Below, in pieces: positions 8,617 through 17,750 of a DNA stretch of 55,764 bases; position 1 is the stretch's first letter; the number at the start of each line of letters is the position of its first letter. A program made the translations under genes and the position numbers. The DNA is taken from the NCBI GenBank assembly GCA_020720115.1, contig DYPD01000009.1:1-55764 (forward strand), in the 5' to 3' direction. The notes beneath the pieces were generated by a model that made no database searches, was not told the origin of the DNA, and saw nothing but the letters and a program-made list of their open reading frames with translations. This DNA is from Thiomargarita sp. Lineage in GTDB: Bacteria; Pseudomonadota; Gammaproteobacteria; Beggiatoales; Beggiatoaceae.

Positions 8617-9309
8617 TCAAGCGGTGCGCATGTCTAAGAGGGGCTGTTCTGTGACTTGCGCTTTAGCTTTTTGCTGGGCGCGTTGGTCTAACACCTGTTT
8701 GCCTGCCATCAAAAAGCCCATTACCAGGAACCCGCCAGGCGGCAAAATCATGATCAAATAGCCGCGATAATCTTGAATCAGGGTTAATTCCATAAAGCCA
8801 AAGGCATCCCCTAGCAGCAACGAAGCGTTGGCAAACAAAGTGCCGCTACCGATAATTTCTCGAATTGCGCCTAACACCACCAAAACAATAACAAAACCTA
8901 AGCCCATCATTAAACCATCCAGGGCAGCAAGATTGACCGGATGGCGTGAAGCAAAGGCTTCAGCACGCCCCAGAATGAAGCAATTGGTTACAATCAGCGG
9001 GATAAATAAGCCCAGCACCTTATATAAATCATGTAAAAAAGCATTAATACTCATATCCACAACGGTCACGGTCGCCGCAATCAGCAAAATAAACACTGGA
9101 ATTCGCACTTCGGGCGTCACTATGTCTCGCACCAGAGAAATAATCACGTTAGTCCCTACCAGCACTACCAGCGTTGCCAGCCCCATACCCAAGCCATTGG
9201 TGGCGCTTGTTGTCACTGCCAAGCTTTGACACAGTGCTAAACCTTGCACTAATACCGTATTGTTATCCCATAAACCTTGACGCATCAAAGTTTTATAATT
9301 CATTTCCAT
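8617..9309 (-). CDS. rnfE: Electron transport complex subunit RnfE
   Basis: 230 residues, intact. About six membrane segments and the RnfE/RsxE signatures: 'GLWDNNTVLVQGLALCQSLAVT', 'NGLGMGLATLVVLVGTNVIISLVRDIV', 'RIPVFILLIAATVTVVDM', 'LGLFIPLIVTNCFILGRAEAFAS' (the conserved IVTNC) and 'LPPGGFLVMGFLMAG'. RnfE is an inner-membrane subunit of the Rnf complex, which links NADH-ferredoxin electron transfer to ion movement; in diazotrophs it helps supply low-potential electrons to nitrogenase. The cytoplasmic tail (QRAQQKAKAQVTEQ) is variable. It sits between broken rnfG and intact rnfH. Its partners D and G are disrupted here and A, B and C are not next to it, so whether a complex can form is open. 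Confidence 0.95.
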   Translation of the reverse strand: MEMNYKTLMRQGLWDNNTVLVQGLALCQSLAVTTSATNGLGMGLATLVVLVGTNVIISLVRDIVTPEVRIPVFILLIAATVTVVDMSINAFLHDLYKVLGLFIPLIVTNCFILGRAEAFASRHPVNLAALDGLMMGLGFVIVLVVLGAIREIIGSGTLFANASLLLGDAFGFMELTLIQDYRGYLIMILPPGGFLVMGFLMAGKQVLDQRAQQKAKAQVTEQPLLDMRTA

Positions 9310-9336
9310 GTTGATTACCTCGCTTAAAGGGAAGGT

Positions 9337-10030
9337 TTAGCGGTTATAGCTAGGCGCTGTGACGGGTTGCGCAACAGATTCTTGCATTTTCGGCTGCGGT
9401 AGCGGTTTTTGCAGAATTTCCGTTTTATGTGCGGCAAAAAAATCCAAGCCTTGTTTAACCGCTTTTACATAAGCACGGGGGTAATGGTCGCGCCAGTAAA
9501 TTGATCAAACTGTCCGCCATCTTTTTTCACCGCCCAACCACTTTCGCTGGGATCAGTTAAAGATTTACCGTTAAAACTCAGCACCCAAGGATTTTTAGCT
9601 AATTCGATTTTGTCGCCTAATCCGGGCGTTTCTGCATGTTCTAAGGTGCGCACGCCAAGAATAGCACCGTGTCCAACCCTATGAGCACGCGCAAGGTACT
9701 GCAATAACCAGGTTCCGACATTTCATAAGCAACTGCGCTCACTTGCCCGTCTTTGCGGGCAATAAACAAGGTTATTGGCTTGCCATCGGGCATATTGATA
9801 AGCAGGGTTTCGTCTAACAAATTACCCTCATAATAGTTATCGGGAATCACCTGCATGAGCGATTACCGCTGTTCTTCGGCTTTCGCAAACTCAATTGCTT
9901 GACGGGTTTCCACATGCGCAATGACCAAAGCCGCGCCGCACAGAAAACCAATACCGCCCAGCAACATGCCGTGATAGGACAAGCGGTTGCGGTAAGAAGG
10001 GTTTTTAGAAGCCGTTTTTTGCAGTGCCAT
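9337..10030 (-). pseudogene. rnfG: rnfG, flavin-carrying periplasmic subunit of Rnf, with one stop and two frameshifts
   Basis: The frame from ATG 10030 encodes the N-terminal membrane anchor (HGMLLGGIGFLCGAALVIAH) and reaches an in-frame TAA at about 9863-9865 (EEQR-stop-SLMQVIPDN). Reading on gives NYYEGNLLDETLLI and SEPGY...RVLIGLD, where one base is missing near 9670. The next frame carries [23 protein letters not shown] and the FMN-attachment motif FTGATIT (threonine in S/TGAT). A second one-base loss in a C5 run near 9477-9481 then moves the last part ([16 protein letters not shown] to SYNR-stop) to another frame. Total length if repaired is about 231 residues, normal for RnfG. Three separate lesions make this a pseudogene unless the sequence is wrong; the nonsense codon cannot be explained by a homopolymer error. 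Confidence 0.85.
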
Positions 10031-10035
10031 CGCAG

Positions 10036-11135
10036 TTACTCCTGAGCCTTAGCAGGCTGTTTTTCTGCCCGTGTTTTCAATGGTTTACCCTTAAAATCCC
10101 GTCCGTAAATGCGGGGTCTGAGATAATGATCAATCAGCGGCGCGACAGCGTTCATAAGCAGCACCGCAAAACCGACGCCTTCTGGAAATGAACCCCAAGT
10201 GCGGATGAGAAATTCCACCAATCCGATACCAACGCCAAAAACGATGCGTCCCATATTGGAACTGGGTGCGGTGACTGGATCGGTTGCAATAAAGAACGCC
10301 ACCAACAGGGTGCCACCATTAAACCAGTGAAACAGCACGCTGGTGTAACGGTCGCCGTCGTAGAAGCTAAAGCTGGTGGACAGCAGCAACACTGTGGTCA
10401 GCACGGCAAGCGGAATATGCCAAGTAATGACGCGCCGATACAGCATGTAAAGACCGCCCAGCAACAGCAACAGTGATGAAGTCCCCCCCCCAAGCTGCCC
10501 GCCCGCCCGCCTAAAATTGAAGGTAAGTGTGTGTAATCACGCAAGATTTCTGGCACGCTGTGATGTAGCGTCATTTCGGTTTTCACATGTCCCAACCAGG
10601 TTGTGCCGGATAAAGCATCAAAATGCGCCTGACCACCGCCGGCAAAGGTAATAGACAGGGATTCTAAAAAACCCGGTGCTTGCGCAGAAAATAAGGGCGC
10701 AGGCACAATCCAGGTGGTCATTTCCAGCGGGAACGCAACCAGCAGCATCACCCGCGCTAACATAGCGGGATTAAACAGGTTTTGCCCGATACCGCCAAAC
10801 AAGTGCTTGCCAATCACAATGGCGAAACTTACGCCCACCACCGGAATCCACCAGGGCGCCCAGGGCGGTAGCGTCAGCGCAATCAAGAGTCCCGTCAAAA
10901 TCGCCGAGCCGTCTTGCAAAAATAACTTGATTGGCTTGCCAAAAATGTGCAGGCAAGCGGCTTCTGTCAACAAAGCCGTAGCGATACTCAAAAAAACCAG
11001 GTTAAACGCTGGAAAACCAAAGAGATACACGCCAAACACACTGGCCGGCAAGACCGCCAGAATGACTTGGCGCATGACCCAGGGAACAGAGGTTGGCGCA
11101 TGAATATGAGGGCTACTGATAAGAGTGCTGTGCAT
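10036..11135 (-). pseudogene. rnfD: rnfD, membrane subunit of Rnf, frameshifted at a C9/G9 tract
   Basis: ATG 11135. The first frame gives the RnfD N-terminal two thirds: 'SPHIHAPTSVPWVMRQVILA', 'VIGKHLFGGIGQNLFNPAML' and 'FDALSGTTWLG', where the Thr of SGTT is the expected covalent FMN site. It loses frame at nine consecutive C (10483-10491 on the plus strand). The next frame continues as LLLLGGLYMLYRRVITWHIP, then 'GGTLLVAFFIATDPVTAPSS', 'GVGIGLVEFLIRTWGSFPEGVGFAVLLMN' in order, and the conserved 'IDHYLRP.IYGRDF'. Seven or ten G in the coding strand would restore one frame of about 366 codons. RnfD translocates ions and electrons in the inner membrane. First gene of the operon, with the sigma-54 control region upstream. 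Confidence 0.88.
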
Positions 11136-11176
11136 GGGAATGTGCCTATCAAGGAAAACGCTGTGGCGGTTTTCAA

Positions 11177-11192
11177 GGCATTCCCCGTGCCT
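11177..11192 (-). promoter_or_regulatory. Sigma-54 promoter of the rnfD operon
   Basis: On the minus strand this reads AGGCACGGGGAATGCC: GG at -24 and GC at -12 separated by exactly 10 bases, with GGCACG identical to the consensus TGGCACG core and ATGC in place of TTGC. A start site about 12 bases on (near 11166) would leave a leader of about 30 bases to the rnfD ATG. Confidence 0.75.
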
Positions 11193-11209
11193 GTTTTTAT
11201 TATATTAAA

Positions 11210-11222
11210 AATCAATTTGTTA
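11210..11222 (+). promoter_or_regulatory. Probable IHF binding site
   Basis: AATCAATTTGTTA fits WATCAANNNNTTR fully. It lies between the NifA site and the sigma-54 promoter (about -44 to -56), the usual place for the IHF-induced bend that lets NifA touch the polymerase. Confidence 0.6.
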
Positions 11223-11241
11223 CAAAAACAAACCAGGATAT

Positions 11242-11257
11242 TGTTGGCTATCCGACA
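11242..11257 (-). promoter_or_regulatory. NifA upstream activator sequence (TGT-N10-ACA)
   Basis: TGTCGGATAGCCAACA on the minus strand (TGT-N10-ACA), at about -76 to -91 from the predicted start. The motif is symmetrical, so it also reads TGT-N10-ACA on the plus strand. Its spacing to the IHF and sigma-54 elements is what NifA-controlled promoters show. Confidence 0.75.
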
Positions 11258-11274
11258 AACGGCGAAAGCCAAAA

Positions 11275-11310
11275 AAAATGCCTTCGTCGTAAAAACAACA
11301 AAGGCATTTT
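11275..11310 (-). terminator. Rho-independent terminator of the HAD phosphatase gene
   Basis: Arms AAAATGCCTT and AAGGCATTTT (10 bp) around a 16-base loop, followed on the minus strand by a run of T. It separates the gene at 11329-11988 from the rnfD transcription unit. Confidence 0.8.
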
Positions 11311-11328
11311 AGCTGAAGAAAAAAACTT

Positions 11329-11988
11329 TTAGCGCAAGCTGATCACCGCCCAGCCGCGTTGCAGAGCCAGTGAACGCAAGGTGTCATCAGGATCAACAGC
11401 CACCGGATGCGTTACCTGTTCGAGCAAGGGTATATCGTTGTGCGAATCGCTATAAAACCAGCTTTCTGCCGCCTGCCAATCAAATCCTTGCTGCGCAGCC
11501 CACAAATGGAGGCGCTTGACTTTGCCTTCCGCATAACTGGGGATGCCAGTTAATTCGCCCGTGTAGCGCCCATTCACCTGTTCTGGTTCTGTCGCAATCA
11601 AATTATCAATCCCCAACAGCTCGGCGATAGGCTCGCTCACAAAGCGGTTAGTCGCGGTGATAATCAGCAAGAGTGCGCCAGCGGCGCGATGTTTTTCAAT
11701 TAAATCAAAGCTATGGATGGCAATCATGGGCTTGATTGTGCGCTCGACATAGTCCGCCCGCCACGCCAACACCTCCTCCAAGGGATGCTCAATCAACACT
11801 CTCAGTTGAAATTTCTGGTAGGCGTAAATGTCCAGGCAACCCTGCAAATAATCCTGATAAAAGCCGGCATGGGCTGCGCCGTATTGCTGTGCGTCATACA
11901 GCCCTCGTGCCACCAGGTAGTGCCCCCAGCCCAGATCGCTGTCACCCGCAAGCAGGGTATTGTCTAAGTCAAAAATAGCTAATTTCAT
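11329..11988 (-). CDS. HAD-IB family hydrolase (SerB-like phosphatase)
   Basis: 219 residues. Motif I is FDLDNT with nucleophile Asp7 and general acid/base Asp9. Motif II is the Thr in LLIITATNRF. Motif III is the Lys in YAEGKVKRL, and motif IV is YSDSHNDIPLL with the two acidic metal ligands. The cap-domain segment after motif I ('AGDSDLGWGHYLVARGL') matches the HAD-IB subfamily of small phosphatases often annotated as SerB-like or HisB/histidinol-phosphatase-like. The physiological substrate is unknown. It is a single-gene unit with its own terminator and runs in the same direction as the rnf operon but is separated from it. Confidence 0.88.
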   Translation of the reverse strand: MKLAIFDLDNTLLAGDSDLGWGHYLVARGLYDAQQYGAAHAGFYQDYLQGCLDIYAYQKFQLRVLIEHPLEEVLAWRADYVERTIKPMIAIHSFDLIEKHRAAGALLLIITATNRFVSEPIAELLGIDNLIATEPEQVNGRYTGELTGIPSYAEGKVKRLHLWAAQQGFDWQAAESWFYSDSHNDIPLLEQVTHPVAVDPDDTLRSLALQRGWAVISLR

Positions 11989-12067
11989 ACGGGATTAAGC
12001 TCGCTAAAAAAACCGCTCAGGCATCATATTTGCTGAATCAAGGTATCAACCAAGAGGAATGAAAACC

Positions 12068-12535
12068 ATGTCAGCCTGCATTCACCCCGATCATATCAAA
12101 GACATTCCCGGCATATCCAAAAACCTGCCAACTGCCTCGTTTGCAGAACTATGCCCTCCCGTCATCAAACTGACCACCAATTTTGAAATCACCGCTAACC
12201 TAACGGCTGAAATAGCCTTAATGGACGCAGTGAGAAAACAGGAAGATTATATGGAATTACCTGATGCTTCGGCGAAAAAAGCCTACTTAATTGGACAAAT
12301 GGATGGCAACATGCTCAATCTACGCTTGACTCGTGCAATTCATAGTCAAGCGCCAGTGGATATTGAACACTTGCTGCCAGATATTGAAAGCAAATCCATT
12401 CACTACAAACAAGGATTGAAAAATTTTGTATTGAGCAAAACTTTTCCCTTAGCATTAAAATTATTTTATGAATCCCCGCGCAGTCGTAAAGAACGCATCG
12501 CCTTCATGAATACCGTATTAGACAAACTCCGTTAA
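12068..12535 (+). CDS. Hypothetical protein (155 residues)
   Basis: I chose ATG 12068 rather than 12059 because AAGAGGA ends about 9 bases before it, while it would overlap the upstream ATG. The product has no signal peptide or membrane segment. The N-terminal third contains Cys/His (ACIHPDHIKDI), the middle is a helical acidic region (TAEIALMDAVRKQEDYMELP), and the C-terminus is basic (ESPRSRKERIAFMNTVLDKLR). I do not recognise a family. It is divergent from the HAD gene and convergent with the DUF4139 gene, so it is probably monocistronic. Confidence 0.6.
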   Translation: MSACIHPDHIKDIPGISKNLPTASFAELCPPVIKLTTNFEITANLTAEIALMDAVRKQEDYMELPDASAKKAYLIGQMDGNMLNLRLTRAIHSQAPVDIEHLLPDIESKSIHYKQGLKNFVLSKTFPLALKLFYESPRSRKERIAFMNTVLDKLR

Positions 12536-12540
12536 AAAAC

Positions 12541-12558
12541 GCCATCTTCCCTGATGGC
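12541..12558 (-). terminator. Terminator between convergent genes
   Basis: GCCATC-ttccct-GATGGC hairpin. On the minus strand it is followed by GTTTTTTAAC, so it best serves the DUF4139 gene ending at 12570; on the plus strand the U-tract is weaker (ATTTCTT). Confidence 0.7.
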
Positions 12559-12569
12559 ATTTCTTGCTG

Positions 12570-14009
12570 CTACATTTTTTGCAGTTCTACATTCGCTTTC
12601 TTAGCATTCTTACCTTGTCGTGTATCCACCTCGTGAATTAAATCACGCTTTTCTCCCGCCGCTATCTGCGTAGTAAATTCAACTGTTTGATAGTCATACA
12701 ACTGAGCTGGAAATGCACTGCGAAATAATACATCTCCGCCATAACTGCGACGTACTTCTACCTCAATGGCTTTAGCTGTATAATTGCGAATGCGTTGAGC
12801 ATACAAAGCATGTTCATCCCAGCCCGCCACGCTGCTATTGCTGTCTAATTGAACACCCCCGCCTAACTTGCGATACACTTCAATTCCATTTAATTTAAAT
12901 AAAATGTCATCGCGCCAGGCTTTCAATTGTACCAATTCAAAAATGACCGACGGGTCTGCACCCAAATTTAATTCTAACTTATCCCCAATCGGTACATACT
13001 GAATACTTTGCTCGGCTAAAAAGCTTAAGCTTTCATTGGCATTGCTGCGAAATACGCGCACCATACCATCAGGCAAGGGCGTGTCGCCTAACTTAGAATC
13101 CTTGTCATTACGCAGCAAATACAAGCGTACTAATTCATCCCCATATTCTTCTGGGCGATAACGATACTGAATACTGAAAGGCACTTCATCCGCCTTAAAA
13201 CTGCGCAAACGCTTTGACCAACCATGCGGAATAGTTTCAGTCCCCTCAATGGTATACAAAAAATATTCGCTTAAACTTTCTTTAGCCACTGCTTTAGGTT
13301 GTGACGTTGCATAATCTGCTGACATAGCCATCATTGGCGCACTCTCTGCTGCTAAATCTAAAGATTCATCCATTCGGCGCATTTTCTGTTGCACAGCTGG
13401 TATGCGTCCGTCTACTTGCGGCATTGGTGTTTGAGCAAGTTGCGCAATTTCTTCCACTAAATTAATAGTACCCACCACTAACCGCACTTGTGCATTTTCA
13501 TAATCTTCACCTGAATTATTGGTAACGCGCACAAAACTTTCTAATTGCATCTGAGTTTCTGCTGGATTCGTAATGGCGGTATAGTCGGCTTGCCAATGAA
13601 TACCTGAAGTGAAATAACTGATTTCAATTTGAATACTACCAGCATATTCGCTTTGTACTTGCCAATAGAGCATTTGTGGTTTGTCGTGTGGAAAAGTAGT
13701 ATCCAACAAGGCGAGTTGATCTGTTTGCGATAAGAAACGCAGCTCTACTGAAGTCGGATCAATCAGCGTATTTGCCCAAGAAAATTGCAAAGGATTTAAA
13801 CCCTTACGCACGCTGACCGTACGCAAATCACGCACTAGAGTTAAATCTTCACCATTATAAATAGTCAGTTGTACTGATTCTCGCGGCGGTACGGTAGACA
13901 AATCAATATTGTTAGCCATTGTACTTAAGCTGGCAACAAACAGCACCACCCCTAACAGCGCGCACAAACTGAATAGGGATTTCTGTACTTTAAGTGTACT
14001 CATGAGCAT
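12570..14009 (-). CDS. DUF4139 domain protein, exported (first of a pair)
   Basis: 479 residues. N-terminal hydrophobic export signal (SLFSLCALLGVVLFVASLST), then the DUF4139 pattern: 'TIYNGEDLTLVRDLRTVSVR', 'NPLQFSWANTLIDPTSVELR', 'YFTSGIHWQADYTA', 'GEDYENAQVRLVVGTINLV', and a C-terminal 'VEFTTQIAAGEKRDLIHEVD'. The family is related to the mucoidy-inhibitor A group and is periplasmic or surface located; its biochemical role is not known. A charged, low-complexity insertion (MRRMDESLDLAAESAPMMAM) lies near residue 215. A weaker paralogue lies at 14493-15680 on the same strand, with a broken Rpn gene between them. Start ATG 14009; an internal ATG three codons later is also possible. Confidence 0.75.
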   Translation of the reverse strand: MLMSTLKVQKSLFSLCALLGVVLFVASLSTMANNIDLSTVPPRESVQLTIYNGEDLTLVRDLRTVSVRKGLNPLQFSWANTLIDPTSVELRFLSQTDQLALLDTTFPHDKPQMLYWQVQSEYAGSIQIEISYFTSGIHWQADYTAITNPAETQMQLESFVRVTNNSGEDYENAQVRLVVGTINLVEEIAQLAQTPMPQVDGRIPAVQQKMRRMDESLDLAAESAPMMAMSADYATSQPKAVAKESLSEYFLYTIEGTETIPHGWSKRLRSFKADEVPFSIQYRYRPEEYGDELVRLYLLRNDKDSKLGDTPLPDGMVRVFRSNANESLSFLAEQSIQYVPIGDKLELNLGADPSVIFELVQLKAWRDDILFKLNGIEVYRKLGGGVQLDSNSSVAGWDEHALYAQRIRNYTAKAIEVEVRRSYGGDVLFRSAFPAQLYDYQTVEFTTQIAAGEKRDLIHEVDTRQGKNAKKANVELQKM

Positions 14010-14082
14010 CTAACTCCATGTGCTAAAATGTCAAATAAGAGAGTAAAGGATAAAACACTGAAAAAATGCAACTGAGTTACTT

Positions 14083-14475
14083 TTATTCATCTAAAATTGC
14101 AATAAAATAAACAGGTGCAAGCTTAAACAACCAATTACCTTTGCTTCGACTATGCTCAGCACAAGTCTTGGCTTGTTCTCGAATCGGAAAAGTGGCGTAA
14201 TACACTGAGCGATCTTTGAAATAATTCATTTTGGCTTTCTGCATTTCCACAATGAAGCGTTCGCCAGTGGTGCTGAGGCAATGAATATCAAAAATCGCTT
14301 TGCGTTCTAAGGGAATATCTGGCAATTGTTCGCTGTTTTTGAAATGTAATTCAGCGATTTGATGCTGTGGTGGCAAAAGCTGATTGAGGAAATCGGTCAA
14401 TAAATCTTTATTGGCTTCTTCTTCAAACAGCTTCTTAAAACCGAAATCAGTGTAAGGATTAAGATATTTTGACAT
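14083..14475 (-). pseudogene. Rpn-family nuclease/putative transposase, N-terminal part only
   Basis: Starts at ATG 14475 (MSKYLNPYTDFGFKKLF). Residues typical of the PD-(D/E)XK Rpn family are present: Asp63 in the KAIFDIHC strand and E77-x-Q79-K80 in FIVEMQKAK. The frame ends with TAA after FIAILDE, at about 130 residues, while full family members are about 290, so the C-terminal half is gone. An in-frame insert (TCAEHSRSKG region) carries CTGAGCATAGTCGAAG, a short sequence of the kind dispersed in many bacterial genomes. The catalytic residues survive, so a truncated nuclease might still fold, but a remnant is more likely. It lies 17 bases downstream of the second DUF4139 gene. Confidence 0.7.
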
Positions 14476-14492
14476 ACGCGCACAAGCCTCAA

Positions 14493-15680
14493 TCAATTCC
14501 ACTCATTTTTGAATAGCAAAGCTAATTCAAAAACTTGCGGTTTAGCTTCGCCACCGGTCAAGTGTGGAGGCAGCGGCACATGAAACACCAGTTTATCAAA
14601 GCTGCTCAGTTGTTTATCTGGTTGAGCGGGTAGGGTGGTTTCTTTAAGCAACTCCCATTCAACTTCTCTTTCATTATAACCGCGCAACTGGTCGCGTAGG
14701 TGACGCAGATTTTCTACTATGTCTAGGGTCACGCTGTCGGTTTTGAAATTTTCGACTTCGTATTTAATCACCACTGTGTGATTAAAGAGGTTACCGGCGA
14801 TGCGCTGCTGTTCGCTGTGTGCGATGGTGCGTTTGACCACTAGGTCTTGGGCGGTGCCAAGAAAGAGCTTGAGTTTGTCGTCTAAGGGGGTGAATGCGCC
14901 CCAATCTTCTCCGACAAAGGCGCTGCTGCCTTGGCTATCTTGTTGAAAAATACGCATTTTTCCGTCTGGGAGTGCAAATTGTCCGAGTTGATGTGCAGCG
15001 TCGTTGTGTAACACATAGTGCATGGGGATATTCAACTTTTTCTGGGCTTCATTTAAGTAGCCGTATTCTTGTTCGTCGGCGGTGTAGGTTTTTTCTAGCA
15101 GCACTTGGGAGAAATTGGCTAGGCGCAGTTTTTTGTTTTGGTTAATACCGAGATCGGTCTGTAGGGGTTGGGCGATGCCAGCCCAGATTTGAGCGCCGTT
15201 GAATTGCTCATTTGCACGGTTTTCGATACTCAGGTCGGTGGAGAGTTGCAGGGTTTTTTCGTCGCTGGCGGTCAGTGCTCGATAGCTGAAAGTTTTATCC
15301 AGATTATGCAGTACATAGCTGATGCGCACTCGCGCTGCACCGGCTTGTTTGGCGCCTATTTGCCAGACGAGTGCTTGTTCGTTAGGCGGATAGCTGACGG
15401 AGAGCACTTGCACTGCGTCGCCAGTGGGTTCTAGCACGCGAAAGACGATGCTGTCGGGATCAATGGAGGTGTTTGCCCAAGCGAAATCTACTTGGTTTTC
15501 GCCAGGCAACAGGGGCACATAGCGTTCTTCCTCGATTAGCGTTGCATGTACCTGATCTAGCTGAATTTCTACCCGTTCTCGTAGGGGCAAGGTGATGAGT
15601 TTGATGCGTGCCCACACTTCTAAGGGCGCACAGAGGGCGGGCAGTAAAACCAGCGCGGTATAAACATTTTTTCGCAACAT
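14493..15680 (-). CDS. DUF4139-like exported protein (second of a pair)
   Basis: I chose ATG 15680 (MLRKNVYTALVLLPALC): it gives a clean signal peptide ending near EVWA|R and has CAGGAGT about 10 bases upstream. The longer frame would add 48 residues without such a signal and would overlap the apaH promoter. The protein (395 residues) matches its neighbour at 12570-14009 in order of blocks: 'PLLPGENQVDFAWANTSIDP', 'ARVRISYVLHNLDKTFSYRA', 'IENRANEQFNGAQIWAG', and a C-terminal strand-rich domain ending FELALLFKNEW. It lacks the long acidic insertion. Probably an ancient tandem duplicate. Function unknown. Divergent from apaH. Confidence 0.75.
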   Translation of the reverse strand: MLRKNVYTALVLLPALCAPLEVWARIKLITLPLRERVEIQLDQVHATLIEEERYVPLLPGENQVDFAWANTSIDPDSIVFRVLEPTGDAVQVLSVSYPPNEQALVWQIGAKQAGAARVRISYVLHNLDKTFSYRALTASDEKTLQLSTDLSIENRANEQFNGAQIWAGIAQPLQTDLGINQNKKLRLANFSQVLLEKTYTADEQEYGYLNEAQKKLNIPMHYVLHNDAAHQLGQFALPDGKMRIFQQDSQGSSAFVGEDWGAFTPLDDKLKLFLGTAQDLVVKRTIAHSEQQRIAGNLFNHTVVIKYEVENFKTDSVTLDIVENLRHLRDQLRGYNEREVEWELLKETTLPAQPDKQLSSFDKLVFHVPLPPHLTGGEAKPQVFELALLFKNEWN

Positions 15681-15822
15681 AAGGTGTAGACTCCTGTTTT
15701 GAGTGTTAGCTTGCGGGGTTTGGATAAAAAGCGCGGGGGCTGTGCGGTTGACGCTCTGCGCTGGTTTTGGCATCTTAAGCCAGTAATTTGATTTTCTTTT
15801 AAGCCCTGACACGGAAAAATTC

Positions 15823-16671
15823 ATGGCAACTTATGTTATCGGCGACATCCAAGGCTGTTATACACAATTGCAACAATTGCTGGAAAAAATCCAATTTGAT
15901 CCCGCACAAGATGCGCTTTGGTCGGTGGGCGATCTGGTTAATCGCGGCGCAGATTCGCTGAATACTTTGCGCTTTTTTAAGGGCTTGGGCAAGTCTGCCA
16001 AGGTGGTATTGGGCAATCATGACATGCACTTATTGGCAGTGGCGCACGGTAATCGTGAGCGTTATAAACCAGAGAAAGATACGCTGGAAGCGGTGCTGAA
16101 AGCTGAGGCTCGGGCGGAATTGATTGACTGGCTGCGGCAGCGTCCGCTGTTGCATTATGATGCCCAACAGCAAATGCTCATGATTCACGCGGGTTTGCCG
16201 CCGCAATGGGATTTAGCCACCGCACAAGCCTGTGCGCAAGAAGTGGAAAATACTCTGCGCAACGAAGATAAAAGCACGGCTTTTTTCAAAGAAATGTATG
16301 GTACAGACGAGAAAATCTGGTCGCCGAGCTTAAAAGGCATGGCGCGTTTGCGTTTTATTAATAGTTGCTTTACGCAACTGCGCTATTGCACTGTGAAAGG
16401 CAAGCTGTTGATGAAAAACAAAAGCAGTCCTACGCAGCTCATGGGTTCAGCAGAAGCGATGCCTTGGTTTAGCCATCCGCAACGCGCCACCCGCGACACC
16501 AGTATTGTGTTTGGGCATTGGGCGACCTTGGGCTATTACGCGGGCAATAATGTCTACGGTTTGGACAGTGGTTGCGTGTGGGGTGGACGCTTGACGGCGT
16601 TGCGCTTAGAAGATAAACAGTTGTTTCAAGTACAGTGCCCGCAAACGCAAAATCCGCTGGACTGGGGATAA
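15823..16671 (+). CDS. apaH: Symmetrical bis(5'-nucleosyl)-tetraphosphatase ApaH
   Basis: 282 residues, full length. Metallophosphoesterase motifs in order: GDIQGCY (residues 7-13; the common GDxQG variant of GDxHG), GDLVNRG, GNHDMHLLAV, 'MIHAGLPPQWDL', and GHWATLGYY near the C-terminus, then 'YGLDSGCVWGGRLTALRLED', the ApaH signature. The enzyme splits Ap4A into two ADP and can act as a decapping enzyme for Np4-capped RNA. Transcribed away from the DUF4139 gene. The ribosome-binding site is weak (CGGA). No oddities. Confidence 0.95.
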   Translation: MATYVIGDIQGCYTQLQQLLEKIQFDPAQDALWSVGDLVNRGADSLNTLRFFKGLGKSAKVVLGNHDMHLLAVAHGNRERYKPEKDTLEAVLKAEARAELIDWLRQRPLLHYDAQQQMLMIHAGLPPQWDLATAQACAQEVENTLRNEDKSTAFFKEMYGTDEKIWSPSLKGMARLRFINSCFTQLRYCTVKGKLLMKNKSSPTQLMGSAEAMPWFSHPQRATRDTSIVFGHWATLGYYAGNNVYGLDSGCVWGGRLTALRLEDKQLFQVQCPQTQNPLDWG

Positions 16672-16699
16672 CGTCAAGAAAAGCGGTGTAATTTGCTGA

Positions 16700-17689
<990 letters not shown>

Positions 17690-17750
17690 CTCCATTGTTC
17701 CATATTGAGTGACCGACTTTTGGCTTTATTTTTGAAAATTCCGACGATTT

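Noticed and set aside
6764-11135. Programmed ribosomal frameshifting to explain nifL, rnfG and rnfD
   Set aside because: The sites have no common slippery sequence or downstream structure that I can see, they need different shifts, and rnfG also has a nonsense codon.
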